From: Chryseobacterium populi
Lineage (GTDB): Bacteria; Bacteroidota; Bacteroidia; Flavobacteriales; Weeksellaceae
Direction of reading: 5' to 3'
NCBI RefSeq assembly: GCF_000282115.1
Contig: NZ_AKJY01000041.1
Location: forward strand, 24,623-88,622
DNA: 64,000 nt
Shown here: positions 43,201 to 52,291 of the stretch, piece after piece
Position numbering within the stretch: position 1 is the stretch's first letter
Layout of the letters: every line of letters starts with the position of its first letter
Position numbers and translations under genes: made by a program
The notes under the pieces: model-generated
What the model was told of the DNA's origin: nothing
The model's database searches: none
The model's input: only the letters and a program-made list of their open reading frames with translations

Positions 43201-43405
43201 CAAAGAACAATTACGCGCTCTGCTTTCTATTCTGGTGGTGGCTATTGTGGGGCTTGTTCCTGCTGCTATTTCATCCGGCATCGGCTCTGATGTGCAGCGT
43301 CCGTTATCCACGGTTATCATCGGTGGTTTGACAAGCACGTTGTTATTTGCTCCTATATTACTGCCACCACTTTATTTATGGTTAGAAAAAAAAGGAGATA
43401 ATTGA
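40295..43405 (+). CDS. CzcA/CusA-family heavy-metal RND pump
   Basis: The 1036-residue protein has the heavy-metal-efflux TM4 signature AIDFGIIVDGACVMAEH, with D400, D406 and E413 corresponding to the proton-relay residues of CzcA (D402, D408, E415 in C. metallidurans). Large periplasmic loops and 12 membrane segments are as expected. The DFG pattern fits the divalent (Zn/Co/Cd) rather than the Cu/Ag branch, though this is not decisive. It completes a CzcCBA-type export system controlled by the adjacent two-component genes. Confidence 0.93.
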   Translation: MIKNLLIFSLRNRWAVIAVSMVTMAIGFWCFTQLKIEAYPDIADTNVIVIAQYEGRAAEEVEQQVTIPIERALQNTPNVLDRRSRTIFGLAVVQLTFKDGTDDYFARQQVTERLAGAELPEGVTPELAPLSTAVGEIFRYVVEAPPTYSQAQLRDLQDWVIKPALLQVDGIADVATFGGPLKQFHIITSPEKLRKYNLTLQNVMDAVNTNNQNTGGNVIERGGQGFAVRGLGAIKTGEDIQNIVLKSENGVPVFVRDVATVEITPPPPSGVLGYTVTKEKKDVNSGVEGIVLLRRYENPSEVLKALKERMTSLQQNDLPQDVTLRPMYDRSFLIDHSLETVTHTLFEGISIVIILLIFFLGSIRSALVVALTIPFSLFFAFILMRLTGIPANLLSLGAIDFGIIVDGACVMAEHLIRKYRTATPEEKQEGIVKITLQAAQEVGREIFFSVTIIILAYMPILLMTRVEGKLFSPMALTLAFAVIGSMLAALTFIPVLISFAYRKSLANVNKPMKEHENFVLDFLTKIYGNTLELFLKSYKKTTIIGFSVVIVLILCGIKLGTEFLPTLDEGSIFLRGNFPTGISIQENAKYAPKIRNIVSKYPQISYVITQTGRNDDGTDPFPANRNEILVGLKDYKLWSDTISKKDLVEKIKTDLQHQLPSVQFSSGQPIIDQVMEIVNGSAADLAVSIVGDDLKLMRQKADSIAAIAKEIQGAKGVNIEQEGVQEQLAIEVNREMAARYGINVADIQNMIEAAIGGKAVSTLYDGAKRYDIVVRFLPESRNSIDAIKNLLVPAANGALVPMDQLADIHFVEGQTNIYRYGSKRMITVRTNILGRDQGSFVKELQDKVEKNVQVPKGYEIIYGGQYENLERAGKQLLFTIPLTLLMVFLFLFMLYRNLRYTLITMSCILFALGGGIVALLLRGYYFNVSAGVGFVSIFGISVMAGVLLVSALNRGTQNIVNDQTVARVSKEQLRALLSILVVAIVGLVPAAISSGIGSDVQRPLSTVIIGGLTSTLLFAPILLPPLYLWLEKKGDN

Positions 43406-43519
43406 TAGGATTCCGGTAATATTTATCTTTTGATTGATCCGCTGGGATACAATGACTTAAGATTAGATGGTCTTATTATTTACAGCAAAAAGCAAGACCT
43501 TCAGTAAAGTTTTTAACAG

Positions 43520-43540
43520 CAAAAATTTCTGAAATTTTTG
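43520..43540. terminator. Dyad between convergent czcA-like and PhzF genes
   Basis: CAAAAATTTC and GAAATTTTTG form a 10-bp perfect dyad around one base, in the short gap between the convergent genes. It may serve as a weak bidirectional terminator; the stem is all A/T except its ends. Confidence 0.35.
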
Positions 43541-43577
43541 TTCTATAATATTTATTACTAAAAAGGGAATAAATTTC

Positions 43578-44366
43578 CTATTCAGTCCAAAAATACCCCA
43601 TGAAATAAGTTTTTGCTTTTCCTCCAATAATGACCCTTTCATTTTGGTTTTCACAGTATAGTTTTCCGCATCTTTCGGAAAGCTGAATGGCAGAAAGATT
43701 TTGCTTTGAGAGTCTTTCTGCCCAGAATGGAATGAGTGAGCAATGTGCGGAACCGGTTACCGGGTCTTCAAGGATAGTTGCCTGGGGTGTAAAGTATCTC
43801 GAGACAAAATCACTATTAATACCTTTTGCGGTAACGATAACTCCGCCCGGATCCAGGTTGATGAGGTCGAAAATAGGTCTTTCAATTTTAATATTTTTGA
43901 TATCATCCTCTGAATCATATACCAGAAGATAATCCCGGGATTTGAATACTTCTCTGGGCTGAATGTTCAGTGATTTTGCTATAATATCCGGTAGGGATGA
44001 TGCTTCCGGCATTCTGGAAGGGAAGTCCAGATAATAAAGATTATCCCGGAAGGTGACCGTCAGCTTGCCACTTTTTGTATCAAAAACCATTTCCTTATTG
44101 GGATAATTTAAAATTGAAAGTAAGCAGTGGGCAGTAGCAAGGGTAGCATGCCCACATAAATCCATTTCAATCTCAGGTGTAAACCACCGCAACTGAATTT
44201 CTTTACCTTTATCAATAAAAAAGGCTGTTTCAGCTACGGCATTTTCACGAGCTATTTTTATCAGGATTTCGTCAGGTAACCAACTTTTTAGCGGAACAAC
44301 ACAAGCTGAATTTCCACGAAAAAGCTCATCTGTAAATGTGTCTATTTGATATAATTCTAACTTCAC
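43578..44366 (-). CDS. PhzF-family isomerase/epimerase
   Basis: From the GTG at 44366 the product is 262 residues, the normal PhzF length, starting VKLELYQIDTFTDELFRGN. Diagnostic segments are ENAVAETAFF (the catalytic Glu), DLCGHATLATAH and EDPVTGSAHC. PhzF proteins carry out diaminopimelate-epimerase-like isomerisations. No phenazine genes are present, so the role is unknown. A longer frame reaches 44420 but begins with TTG and adds unlikely residues. It converges with the metal-efflux operon. Confidence 0.85.
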   Translation of the reverse strand: MKLELYQIDTFTDELFRGNSACVVPLKSWLPDEILIKIARENAVAETAFFIDKGKEIQLRWFTPEIEMDLCGHATLATAHCLLSILNYPNKEMVFDTKSGKLTVTFRDNLYYLDFPSRMPEASSLPDIIAKSLNIQPREVFKSRDYLLVYDSEDDIKNIKIERPIFDLINLDPGGVIVTAKGINSDFVSRYFTPQATILEDPVTGSAHCSLIPFWAERLSKQNLSAIQLSERCGKLYCENQNERVIIGGKAKTYFMGYFWTE

Positions 44367-45016
44367 AATTTTTCTTGAAAAGGTACTGTTTATAAGCGGG
44401 AAAACCAACAGGCTGATCAATTAACTTAATGCCCTTAATGGTTTAAAATTTAATGTTCCAATCATTATCATGAGTTATTGGAATCAGATTATTTTACGCT
44501 GTTGCGTCATCTGTTTTTCAATATTATGTATATTCTTCATTATCCTTCTGTCAATTAATAATTGTATTTAATTGTATAGAAAAATTTCTACAGGCACTGT
44601 TATTTTATTCTATATCATAATCGTCACAATAATGCAATTGTTTACCTAATTTTGCACCGGAATCAAATACATCTGTTCTCTGAAAAATTCTATGATCCTG
44701 ATTTCCACTTACGTTTCATAGCAAGCTTTTGAAAAGGTCTGACTGATGATATCCAGATGGTTTATAAAAAAATCCTGTGGAATCCCGGCACAAAATAGGA
44801 TAGGAAAGATCTTAGAAAGTTCTTGGGACAATTTAAGCATTTACAAAGGGAAAGACTTCTTTGATGATCCGGGGTATGAAATTCTTTTTTCTATCATAAT
44901 AAAGAATTGGAGCATAATTTATTTTACCGGAAACCAGTTGCTTCGGATGATTATCAGTTCTCCACAAAAATAAAACTCATACTCAATAATCATACATAAA
45001 TAAAATTCAGTAAAAA
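44367..45016. other. 650-bp spacer with doubtful small ORF
   Basis: A TAATTTTG box lies near 44647-44654 and may start the transcript of the SRPBCC gene. An open frame from ATG 44746 to 44973 encodes 75 residues with no recognised family; codon choice and hydrophobic content do not argue for a real gene. Nothing else was seen. Confidence 0.35.
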
Positions 45017-45433
45017 GTGCAGGATAAAGTGTATTCAATATTTACAGATGAAGTTTCTGTAAGCGGGATATGGCAGTTGGTGACAGATATCAATTACCGG
45101 AATCATATTGATTCTGATACAGAATATTCTTCGTTGAATGGTAATTTTTCAGTAGGGAAGGGAATGGATATTAAAAACAGGATATTTCCACAACCCGGAA
45201 TAGTCGTTTTTGAAAGTGATGAATATCAAAAAAGCATTGTATATTTATGGGAGTTACCCTTATGTGATTTTTTTATTTCCTATTTCTACAAAGAGGCAGG
45301 GAATGGTGTGAAAATTACGGCTACATTAACTATACAGGGCATCCTTTCTCCGTTCTGGTATTTGATGTATGGAAGGGCCATTGCAAAGAATTTTTCCAGG
45401 GATATTAAATTCATGATTGATAAGGCAAAATAA
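45017..45433 (+). CDS. SRPBCC/START-like protein
   Basis: The 138-residue protein begins at GTG with the pattern ISGIWQLVTDINYRNHIDSDTEY seen in polyketide-cyclase/START-like (SRPBCC) folds: a first strand and two short helices, then seven strands and a long C-terminal helix (FWYLMYGRAIAKNFSRDIKFMIDKA). These bind hydrophobic ligands. It has no clear operon partners, being about 280 bp before the collar-like genes. Confidence 0.65.
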   Translation: MQDKVYSIFTDEVSVSGIWQLVTDINYRNHIDSDTEYSSLNGNFSVGKGMDIKNRIFPQPGIVVFESDEYQKSIVYLWELPLCDFFISYFYKEAGNGVKITATLTIQGILSPFWYLMYGRAIAKNFSRDIKFMIDKAK

Positions 45434-45712
45434 GCAGGAATATAAGACATCTTTATTGCTGTTTCAACTGGGGATTATGGAGGATCATGCTCTCGAAATT
45501 GACCCAAGTCCGGGATCCACCGGGGATGATCAACTGTCCTGTCTTTTTCAGATCAAATAATTTCTTTATAACAAATAATACAATTTCGCCCTATAAAAAT
45601 TGTCTAATTCTTTCTACAGGGCTGTCAATATATTTCTATCAATTACCTTAATCTATCATCAATTAAAGCTATAGTTTTGCTGTGTAAAAATATTGTACCC
45701 ACAATTGATTAT

Positions 45713-46768
45713 ATGAAAAAACAAGTGCTTTTTTTATGCTTATTATTAAGTGTGAAAACTTTCAGCCAAATAGGAATTAATACTCCCAATCCTGAATCCT
45801 CATTAGATATCGTCTCAGATAAAAGTGGGGTTTTAATTCCCAGAATGACAGCAGTGCAAGTAGAGCAAATTAATCTTCCTACAGAAGGAGAATTGGTTTT
45901 TAGCACCACAAATACCGGAAGTATAGTCAATAGTATTGGATTCTGGTATTATGACGGTAGTTCATGGAAACCTATTGTTGCCAACAGTTCAGCAGGAATA
46001 AATATCTACAGTTCAGACGGAGCTCTTTCCGGAAACAGGATGGTAAGTCTTGACAATCATAATCTGAATATAGGGCCGGATAAATTGTTTATATCAGGAA
46101 ATACATCCGGAAATGTCGGGGTTATGACGGCAGCTCCTACCCACAAATTAGACGTAAACGGGGGAATGAGAATTCGCGGTTTATCTGCAGGAAATGTTTT
46201 TACGACATCAGATGGTACGTTATCTACAAATGCCGCAATAGTTTACCATTATGGGGATCTGCGCTATTCTTCCCTTACAACAGATCATGATGGCTGGTAT
46301 GCACTGAACGGAAGGAGCTTAACCTCTCTTCCTGCCAATGCTCAGGCAAGGGCAGCAAGCCTGGGAATTACCGGTAACCTTCCGGATGCAGCCAACAAAT
46401 ATATCAAGCAAGGCTCACCAGGAACCATAACCGGAACAGATAATGTAGTACTTACACAAGGAAATGTCCCCAATTTTACAATGACCGGTAATACCACACT
46501 TTTAGGTCACAGCCATGATCTGATAAGCCCGGGGAATGTTTTAGTAAGGGGAACCGATTTATCTCAGGATGCAACGGGAGCAGCTAACGTATGGCAGCTG
46601 GCAGGTGGCGCAGCTGCAGGTTCTGTGTCTGCCAGCCAGACTTATACCTCGTCAGCTGACGGATCCCATTCCCATACTGTAACTGCACCTTCCGGAGGAA
46701 CATCTACTCCCATTTCTCTAAATCCCGGCTATATCCAGCTTAATTATTTTATTTATTTAGGAACTTAA
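45713..46768 (+). CDS. Secreted phage-tail-collar-like protein 1
   Basis: From ATG 45713 the 351-residue product has a signal peptide (MKKQVLFLCLLLSVKTFSQ), then the N-terminal 'IGINTPNPESSLDIVSDKSG-LIPR' repeat family segment, a middle beta region, and a C-terminal part with STPDHDGWYALNGRSL-like sequence, LPDA, an N-x-V-x-L-x2-G-N-V-PNF segment and HxH motifs (GHSHD, GSHSHTV). The C-terminal pattern is that of tail-collar/short-tail-fibre domains, in which HxH repeats bind iron at the trimer tip. A TAGTTTTG box at 45672-45679 may be its promoter. First of three tandem paralogues. Confidence 0.75.
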   Translation: MKKQVLFLCLLLSVKTFSQIGINTPNPESSLDIVSDKSGVLIPRMTAVQVEQINLPTEGELVFSTTNTGSIVNSIGFWYYDGSSWKPIVANSSAGINIYSSDGALSGNRMVSLDNHNLNIGPDKLFISGNTSGNVGVMTAAPTHKLDVNGGMRIRGLSAGNVFTTSDGTLSTNAAIVYHYGDLRYSSLTTDHDGWYALNGRSLTSLPANAQARAASLGITGNLPDAANKYIKQGSPGTITGTDNVVLTQGNVPNFTMTGNTTLLGHSHDLISPGNVLVRGTDLSQDATGAANVWQLAGGAAAGSVSASQTYTSSADGSHSHTVTAPSGGTSTPISLNPGYIQLNYFIYLGT

Positions 46769-46777
46769 TAAAATCAT

Positions 46778-47812
46778 ATGCAAACCAGAACTACAATAAA
46801 GTTTTTATCCCTATTGTATCTTTTGTTATTTATCAATACAAAAGCGCAAGTAGGTATTGGTAATTCTAATCCAAGAGCCGCATTAGATGTTACTTCCACT
46901 ACACAAGGCATATTAATCCCCAGATTGACAGCAGTGCAGGCAGAGGCTATCAGCAATCCTGTTCTTGGGGAATTATTATATGCTACTACAAATGATGGCA
47001 GTATTATTAATAATACAGGGTTCTGGTATTATGATGGGGCAATATGGAAACCTTTTGGAGCCACCTTACAGCTGAATGTAGATATTTATAATGGTGATGG
47101 TACATTAGCGGCTGACCGGACAATGAATATGAGCGGGCACAATTTATCTTTTGATCCAGATAAGCTAACACTTCTTGCTGTCGATCAGAAAACAGGAATA
47201 GGAGATGATTCGCCTGAACATACATTGGATGTAAATGGAAATGTACGTGTAAGAAATTTATCAGGTGGAAATGTAGTCGCTTTAACAGACGGAACTCTGG
47301 CAATCGGACCAAAAGTACCTTACGGAACAGTAAAAGAATCACTACGCTCTACGGATCATAATGGCTGGTATAAATTAGATGGAAGGGCAATTAACACTTT
47401 GCCTGCAATTGCTCAAGCCAATGCTGCATCATTGGGAATTAGCGGGAATTTGATCAATGCCAATAATCTTTTAATGAAACAGGGAGCTACATTAGCAACA
47501 GGAGGTACATCAAATATTAACCTTCTGAGAGCTAATCTTCCCAATTATAACATGACAGGAACAACTTCGGCATCTGTTAACCATGCCCATACTGCCATAA
47601 GCGGGGGATGGAATGTAACCCCATCAGCGACCGGAACTGCATTTATTGTAAGAGCAGGAAGAGGAACGGCATCAGGTACTGCAGCAATAACCCTGCCTAC
47701 TTCAGGTGTTCATACCCACACCGGATTCGCTGCATCAGGAGGAAATAATACCTCTTTTAATATCATACCGGAAAGTATCATGTACACTTATTTTATTTAC
47801 CTGGGACAATAA
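46778..47812 (+). CDS. Secreted phage-tail-collar-like protein 2
   Basis: The 344-residue paralogue follows after 9 bp. It has a signal peptide (ending NTKAQ), the VGIGNSNPRAALDV...GILIPRLT segment, TDHNGWYKLDGRAI, LRANLPNYNMTG and HxH pairs (NHAHTA, VHTHTGF), ending NIIPESIMYTYFIYLGQ. Features and spacing show one operon with its neighbours. The roles of the proteins (surface adhesion, receptor binding, or a cell-envelope scaffold) are unknown. Confidence 0.75.
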   Translation: MQTRTTIKFLSLLYLLLFINTKAQVGIGNSNPRAALDVTSTTQGILIPRLTAVQAEAISNPVLGELLYATTNDGSIINNTGFWYYDGAIWKPFGATLQLNVDIYNGDGTLAADRTMNMSGHNLSFDPDKLTLLAVDQKTGIGDDSPEHTLDVNGNVRVRNLSGGNVVALTDGTLAIGPKVPYGTVKESLRSTDHNGWYKLDGRAINTLPAIAQANAASLGISGNLINANNLLMKQGATLATGGTSNINLLRANLPNYNMTGTTSASVNHAHTAISGGWNVTPSATGTAFIVRAGRGTASGTAAITLPTSGVHTHTGFAASGGNNTSFNIIPESIMYTYFIYLGQ

Positions 47813-47822
47813 ACTGGAAATC

Positions 47823-48881
47823 ATGAAAAAAATAATTATAACCTCTCTGTTTTTATTTGGGTATATATCCATTGCGGCTCAGAGGGCAATGGTAGGAATT
47901 GGAACAGATTCCCCTCAAGCTGTACTGGAGATCGTTTCCGGTAAAAACGGAATTCTTATTCCTCGACAAACTGCTACACAAATTCAAAATATACAAACCC
48001 CTCATGAATCTGAGTTGGTTTACTCACTTACCAATGACGGAGCAACCATCAATAAAAAGGGCTTCTGGTACTTTCATGCCGGAAGCTGGCTCCCTCTTCT
48101 GGAAAATGTTATCAATAACAATAATATCATTTATACTGTAGACGGAACTATTATTTCAGACAGGCAGGTAACTCAAAACGGTAATTTTCTGAATCTCGGG
48201 CCGGGATTATTTTATATCAGCGGAACAGGCTCTGCCATTGGTGTACTTACCAGTTCTCCAACTCAGGCTTTAGATGTAAATGGAGACACCAGAATTCAGA
48301 GTTTAAACAGTGTTGGAAACGTTGTTTCTGATGCACAAGGAGTATTAATGCATGATCCGGGCTTTTTTGATGTGGGTGATGTAAAGCCGTCGTATTCTAC
48401 AACAGACCATGACGGATGGTACCTTCTTAATGGCAGAAGCATCAGCACACTTCCCCAGGCTGCCCAGGACAATGCTTCCGGTATATTGGGAATAACCACC
48501 TCATTACCTGATGCAACCGGTCGATATTCAATAGGAACTGCATCAGCAACCACCGGAAACGTTACAGGAAATAATACGGTAACCCTTGTAAGAGCAAACC
48601 TTCCGTCTTTTAATTTCAGCTATTCTACCAATTCAACAGGTGGACACACCCACACCATAACGTATGACAGAATCAGGACGAATGCTGTAAACGGAGGTGG
48701 GAATAATATCCACGCCTATTGGCTGTCCGGATCCTTCGTAGGTGGCGCCAATTATACTCTGCTATCAAGTTCAACGGCTCATAATCATACTTACTCGGTA
48801 AGTTCGGGTGGAAATTCAGACCCCATCGATATACGGCCAAGTGCGCTGAATGCAAATTATTTCATTTATTTAGGGCAATAA
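47823..48881 (+). CDS. Secreted phage-tail-collar-like protein 3
   Basis: From ATG 47823 the 352-residue product has a signal peptide (MKKIIITSLFLFGYISIAAQ), the VGIGTDSPQAVLEIVS segment, TDHDGWYLLNGRSISTLPQAAQ, LVRANLPSFNF and HxH motifs (GGHTHTI, AHNHTY). The frame is open upstream but overlaps the previous gene, so the inner ATG, 10 bp after it, is used. A strong hairpin terminator follows at 48902. Confidence 0.75.
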   Translation: MKKIIITSLFLFGYISIAAQRAMVGIGTDSPQAVLEIVSGKNGILIPRQTATQIQNIQTPHESELVYSLTNDGATINKKGFWYFHAGSWLPLLENVINNNNIIYTVDGTIISDRQVTQNGNFLNLGPGLFYISGTGSAIGVLTSSPTQALDVNGDTRIQSLNSVGNVVSDAQGVLMHDPGFFDVGDVKPSYSTTDHDGWYLLNGRSISTLPQAAQDNASGILGITTSLPDATGRYSIGTASATTGNVTGNNTVTLVRANLPSFNFSYSTNSTGGHTHTITYDRIRTNAVNGGGNNIHAYWLSGSFVGGANYTLLSSSTAHNHTYSVSSGGNSDPIDIRPSALNANYFIYLGQ

Positions 48882-48901
48882 GGATTCTAAAAACACAGCT
48901 G

Positions 48902-48930
48902 AAGGCAGAGATAGGAATATCTCTGCCTTT
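48902..48930 (+). terminator. Terminator of the collar-like gene operon
   Basis: A perfect 11-bp stem, AAGGCAGAGAT/ATCTCTGCCTT, with a 6-base loop and following T residues, 20 bp after the third gene. It also faces the convergent terpene synthase gene. Confidence 0.8.
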
Positions 48931-49006
48931 TATATTGTTCATATGTGAAGGGCCTGCTGAAAAAGGTGATTAAAAATAATGTTTTATGTTCTTGATCACA
49001 AATCCT

Positions 49007-50005
49007 TTATATTTTCATATCGTTACTGATTTCCGGCCATGCAAACCCAACGCCTCCATGCCGGTATCGTTCAGTTTCCAGGTAAAAAGTATTTACACCC
49101 TGAAGTCCGACACCTGCATAGTAAACAAATTTATCAATATGTTCCTGGTACTCGCCAAATTCACGATACTCTTTGTGTAAAGCAAGCACCTTGTCCAATT
49201 CCTCATTGTGGATCTGGAATGCCTGAGAGCACGCATCCTCCAGTGAAAGATTATATTCTTGCTGCAATACAAAAACTAGGTTAAAAACTTCTGTTCCTTT
49301 TGCCATTTCTTTAGGCAGGGAATGAATGTCATTTTGCCACGCAACAACCAGGGTCATATGAGATATCATTTTTTGAACAACAATATGCTCAAAAATATGC
49401 TCCGGTAGTATGAGGCCTGATTCAATCTCACCAAAGATCAGATATGGGCGCATAAGGACAGAATACTCCCGAATGGTTTTGAAAAGGGTGAGTGAAGGTG
49501 GGCTTTGTGCTATTTTATATGGATATTCCAATTCAATCCCGTATCTGAAGGATTGATAAAAATAGTAGATAAAGCGTTCAACCCAGAAGTCAGGCATCAA
49601 AGCACGAAATTCATCCCTTATCAGTGCCATGTGCTGATAGAGGGCATTTTCCTCTGGTTTTGGCTGAGCACCCCTGAGAATATCTACACAACGAATCCGT
49701 AATTGCTGGATTTCTTCCAGGGATGAATGTTCCACCTGATCGTCAAGAGCGACATACTGGAGCATAAACCTATTACAAGGAATACTCTGCTCATAGGTCA
49801 GGTCTGGCCACATACGGGCAGTGCACATATGTAACCTCATTTTCTTGTATATTTCGCGCTGTTTTTCTGTCAGGAAAGTATAGTCATTATCAATCCATCC
49901 GTCCATATCTTTCCCCATCTGTTCTGCATGCGGGTTGATAAGATCAGGCCAGGGATAATGGCCCCGTGGCAGGTAATTTTTTGAATAATATTCTTCTGGT
50001 TTCAT
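49007..50005 (-). CDS. Class I terpene synthase
   Basis: This 332-residue protein has DDQVE at 88-92 and the complete NSE motif NDIHSLPKE at 225-233, with ERY late in the chain. The opening MKPEEYYSKNYLPRGHYPWPD is close to that of the synthase at 16745 and the leader sequences before both genes share 'gtttaagatttaa', so they are paralogues. It is the last gene of a three-synthase group. It should be catalytically competent; product unknown. Confidence 0.88.
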   Translation of the reverse strand: MKPEEYYSKNYLPRGHYPWPDLINPHAEQMGKDMDGWIDNDYTFLTEKQREIYKKMRLHMCTARMWPDLTYEQSIPCNRFMLQYVALDDQVEHSSLEEIQQLRIRCVDILRGAQPKPEENALYQHMALIRDEFRALMPDFWVERFIYYFYQSFRYGIELEYPYKIAQSPPSLTLFKTIREYSVLMRPYLIFGEIESGLILPEHIFEHIVVQKMISHMTLVVAWQNDIHSLPKEMAKGTEVFNLVFVLQQEYNLSLEDACSQAFQIHNEELDKVLALHKEYREFGEYQEHIDKFVYYAGVGLQGVNTFYLETERYRHGGVGFAWPEISNDMKI

Positions 50006-50142
50006 CTTGTTTAAGATTTAAGTTTATTTTTTTAATATTGTTTCATATTTGATTCCGTTTTCCTTCTAGTTCATAAAGGATCAGGATGAGCCGGGATAGC
50101 ATAGGCTATGGCTATTTAAAACGGGGTTTGCTTGTGAAAGCT

Positions 50143-51159
50143 CTAGAAATACTTAATTTCTACTCTTTCTATCGTCTCACCTTTTCCATTAGGGGGTACA
50201 GCAAACCCACCAGGTTCATACCGTTTCGTTCCGCTTTTATAATACCAATTATTTAAACCGCTGATCATCTGTTTTATGTACTCAATAAATTCCTCTGTCT
50301 CCTTTTGGTATGGACTGAAATTTGGGAGATGATTTGATAATGTAACAAATTCGTTTACAAGCTCATCATGAATTTTCATTCCTTCTTTACAGGCTTCATC
50401 AAAAGATATTTTATGATGGTGCTGTAATAATTTGATGATATTGAAAATTTCTGATTCTATGGCGAGCTCTTTGCCGATCGTTGCAAAATCGTTCTGAAGG
50501 GCAACAATGATTGACTGCAACATAATAATACGCTGCATAACAGTATGATTATAGATGTAATCCGGTAAGGCAAAACCGGTTGAAGGACAAATCAAATCAA
50601 CAAATGGAATCATTCCTATGGAATTGGCACGGATTAAATGAAAGAGGGGAATAGGAGGAACATCTTTACTGATTTTATATGGTGATTCTTCCATAATTCC
50701 GTCAGTTACAAAACGGTATTTATAATTCTTAGCGATCCGTTCAAGCCAGAAATCCGGCATCCCAAGTGCAATCCATTCCTTCCTGTTTGTCTGCATTTGA
50801 CGGAGCATTCCTATTTCTCCCGGCTTTGGATCATCTCCCATCATTACCTCAAAAATACGGTCTCTGAAAGCTGCAATTTCCTTTATTGGCAAAAGTTCAG
50901 CATAATCATCAGTTACGGTCATATAAATGGCAAAACGTGTTGCATGAAGTATTCTGTCCTTTTTGGTAGCAGCAGGTACCATAAAAGGCCCTACATCCAC
51001 TAATCGCATCTTTCTATACCTTGCCATTGCCTCTTTTGATAAGAATTGATAATCCTCATCATACCAGTTGGTTTCTTCTTCGTAGAAGGTTCCTGCGAAG
51101 GGGCTTTGAAGGGTTTCCCAAGGGTATACCGGCTTGGGTACATTCAATTGATTATTCAT
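50143..51159 (-). CDS. Class I terpene synthase
   Basis: The 338-residue protein has DDYAE at 84-88 and NDFATIGKE at 223-231 (N, T and E ligands; Thr for Ser is common), and KRYEPGGF late. Both metal sites are intact. It lies 137 bp before the synthase at 49007 and 105 bp after the one at 51265 in transcription order, in the same orientation. Gaps exceed a tight operon, but no terminators were seen. Confidence 0.88.
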   Translation of the reverse strand: MNNQLNVPKPVYPWETLQSPFAGTFYEEETNWYDEDYQFLSKEAMARYRKMRLVDVGPFMVPAATKKDRILHATRFAIYMTVTDDYAELLPIKEIAAFRDRIFEVMMGDDPKPGEIGMLRQMQTNRKEWIALGMPDFWLERIAKNYKYRFVTDGIMEESPYKISKDVPPIPLFHLIRANSIGMIPFVDLICPSTGFALPDYIYNHTVMQRIIMLQSIIVALQNDFATIGKELAIESEIFNIIKLLQHHHKISFDEACKEGMKIHDELVNEFVTLSNHLPNFSPYQKETEEFIEYIKQMISGLNNWYYKSGTKRYEPGGFAVPPNGKGETIERVEIKYF

Positions 51160-51264
51160 GATATATGATTTTTAGTTTATGATGAAAAGTTAATATTCGT
51201 ACTTAATAAGCCGTTTTCCAGGCTGCTGTAATAAGCAAACTGAAAAACCTGTTCATTGATCGTA

Positions 51265-52263
51265 TTATATTTGGTTTAGTCTTTCTTTCAGTTCTTTTGC
51301 TTGCGGGAATTCCATAGCATTATAGCGTGCAAGTTTTGTGGATATATTTTTCCATCCGCTGAGCACCATACTCATATAATGTACCCAGTTGACAACAGCG
51401 TCCTGCCATATTCCAAAATCAGGAAGAGAAGCTTGTAATTGTATAAATTCTTTAAGGTCTTCATTATGAAGCCGCAGATCTTCAAGACAGGCCTCTTCGA
51501 GAGAAATCTGTTGTTCGTTCTGGATCACTTTTACAATATTATAATAAATGCTTCCTGTAGCCTCATCTTTCACTACAGACTGCACCTCGTTGAAATAGGT
51601 AACCAAATGGCATGCTAAAGCTTGCAAACGTCTAATGACAGGGTGCTCATGTATCTCCGGGGGCAGAACAACACCAGTTTCCACTTCTGTGAGCTGAAGG
51701 AAAGGGTACAGGCAGATGGAATCTTCCCTTAAGGCAATACATTCCGTTATAGTTGGAAACATTTTATTTTTCTTATACTTCAGTTCTGTTTCCAATCCGG
51801 TAAAGTACCTGTTGATCATCTGGCTGAAACGGAATATTGATTCCTCCGGAATGAATTGAAGGAGCTCCTGCCTTAATGAGATCAGCATAGATCCCAAAGG
51901 TATTGTTGATTCTGCAGCGCTGATTTTCCCATTCAGTATTGCAATAGATTGTGCACGTACATTTTCAATATCGTTAGGTTCACTTTCTTCATAAAGATCA
52001 TCATTGTATAATGTCCATAGCATGAGCCTGCAGATGGGTTTAAAACGTTCAACAGGTGCTGTAGGGAACCATTGGGCAGCAATATGTGCTGTTTTGGTTT
52101 TCTTGTATTTTTTCCGCAGATCAGGGTTATTTTCATAAAGCCAGAGGTATTCTCCATCGATCCATTGGTTTTCTGTGATTTCCTGCAGATGATCTGCATT
52201 GGGGTTCTTTAATGTTGGGAAAGGGTACTTAAATTGGGTATTAAGTAGTTCAAGTGTGTTCAT
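51265..52263 (-). CDS. Class I terpene synthase with variant NSE motif
   Basis: The 332-residue protein has NDDLYE (DD at 88-89, E at 92) and, at 225-233, NEVQSVVKD: N225 and S229 are kept, the usual Asp after N is Glu and the last Glu is Asp. A late ARY supplies the diphosphate sensor. It is the first gene of the three-synthase group and starts 28 bp before the duplicated upstream block B. Confidence 0.85.
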   Translation of the reverse strand: MNTLELLNTQFKYPFPTLKNPNADHLQEITENQWIDGEYLWLYENNPDLRKKYKKTKTAHIAAQWFPTAPVERFKPICRLMLWTLYNDDLYEESEPNDIENVRAQSIAILNGKISAAESTIPLGSMLISLRQELLQFIPEESIFRFSQMINRYFTGLETELKYKKNKMFPTITECIALREDSICLYPFLQLTEVETGVVLPPEIHEHPVIRRLQALACHLVTYFNEVQSVVKDEATGSIYYNIVKVIQNEQQISLEEACLEDLRLHNEDLKEFIQLQASLPDFGIWQDAVVNWVHYMSMVLSGWKNISTKLARYNAMEFPQAKELKERLNQI

Positions 52264-52291
52264 GGGGTATTGTTTTTATTTTACATAAGAG

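Noticed and set aside
44746..44973. 75-codon + strand ORF
   Set aside because: No family, no good promoter or ribosome site, and the region otherwise looks non-coding; mentioned only as part of the spacer.
45434..45712. Phase-variable or mobile feature before the collar genes
   Set aside because: Only a GC-richer patch near 45510-45530 and a TAGTTTTG box were seen; no invertible repeat or recombinase.
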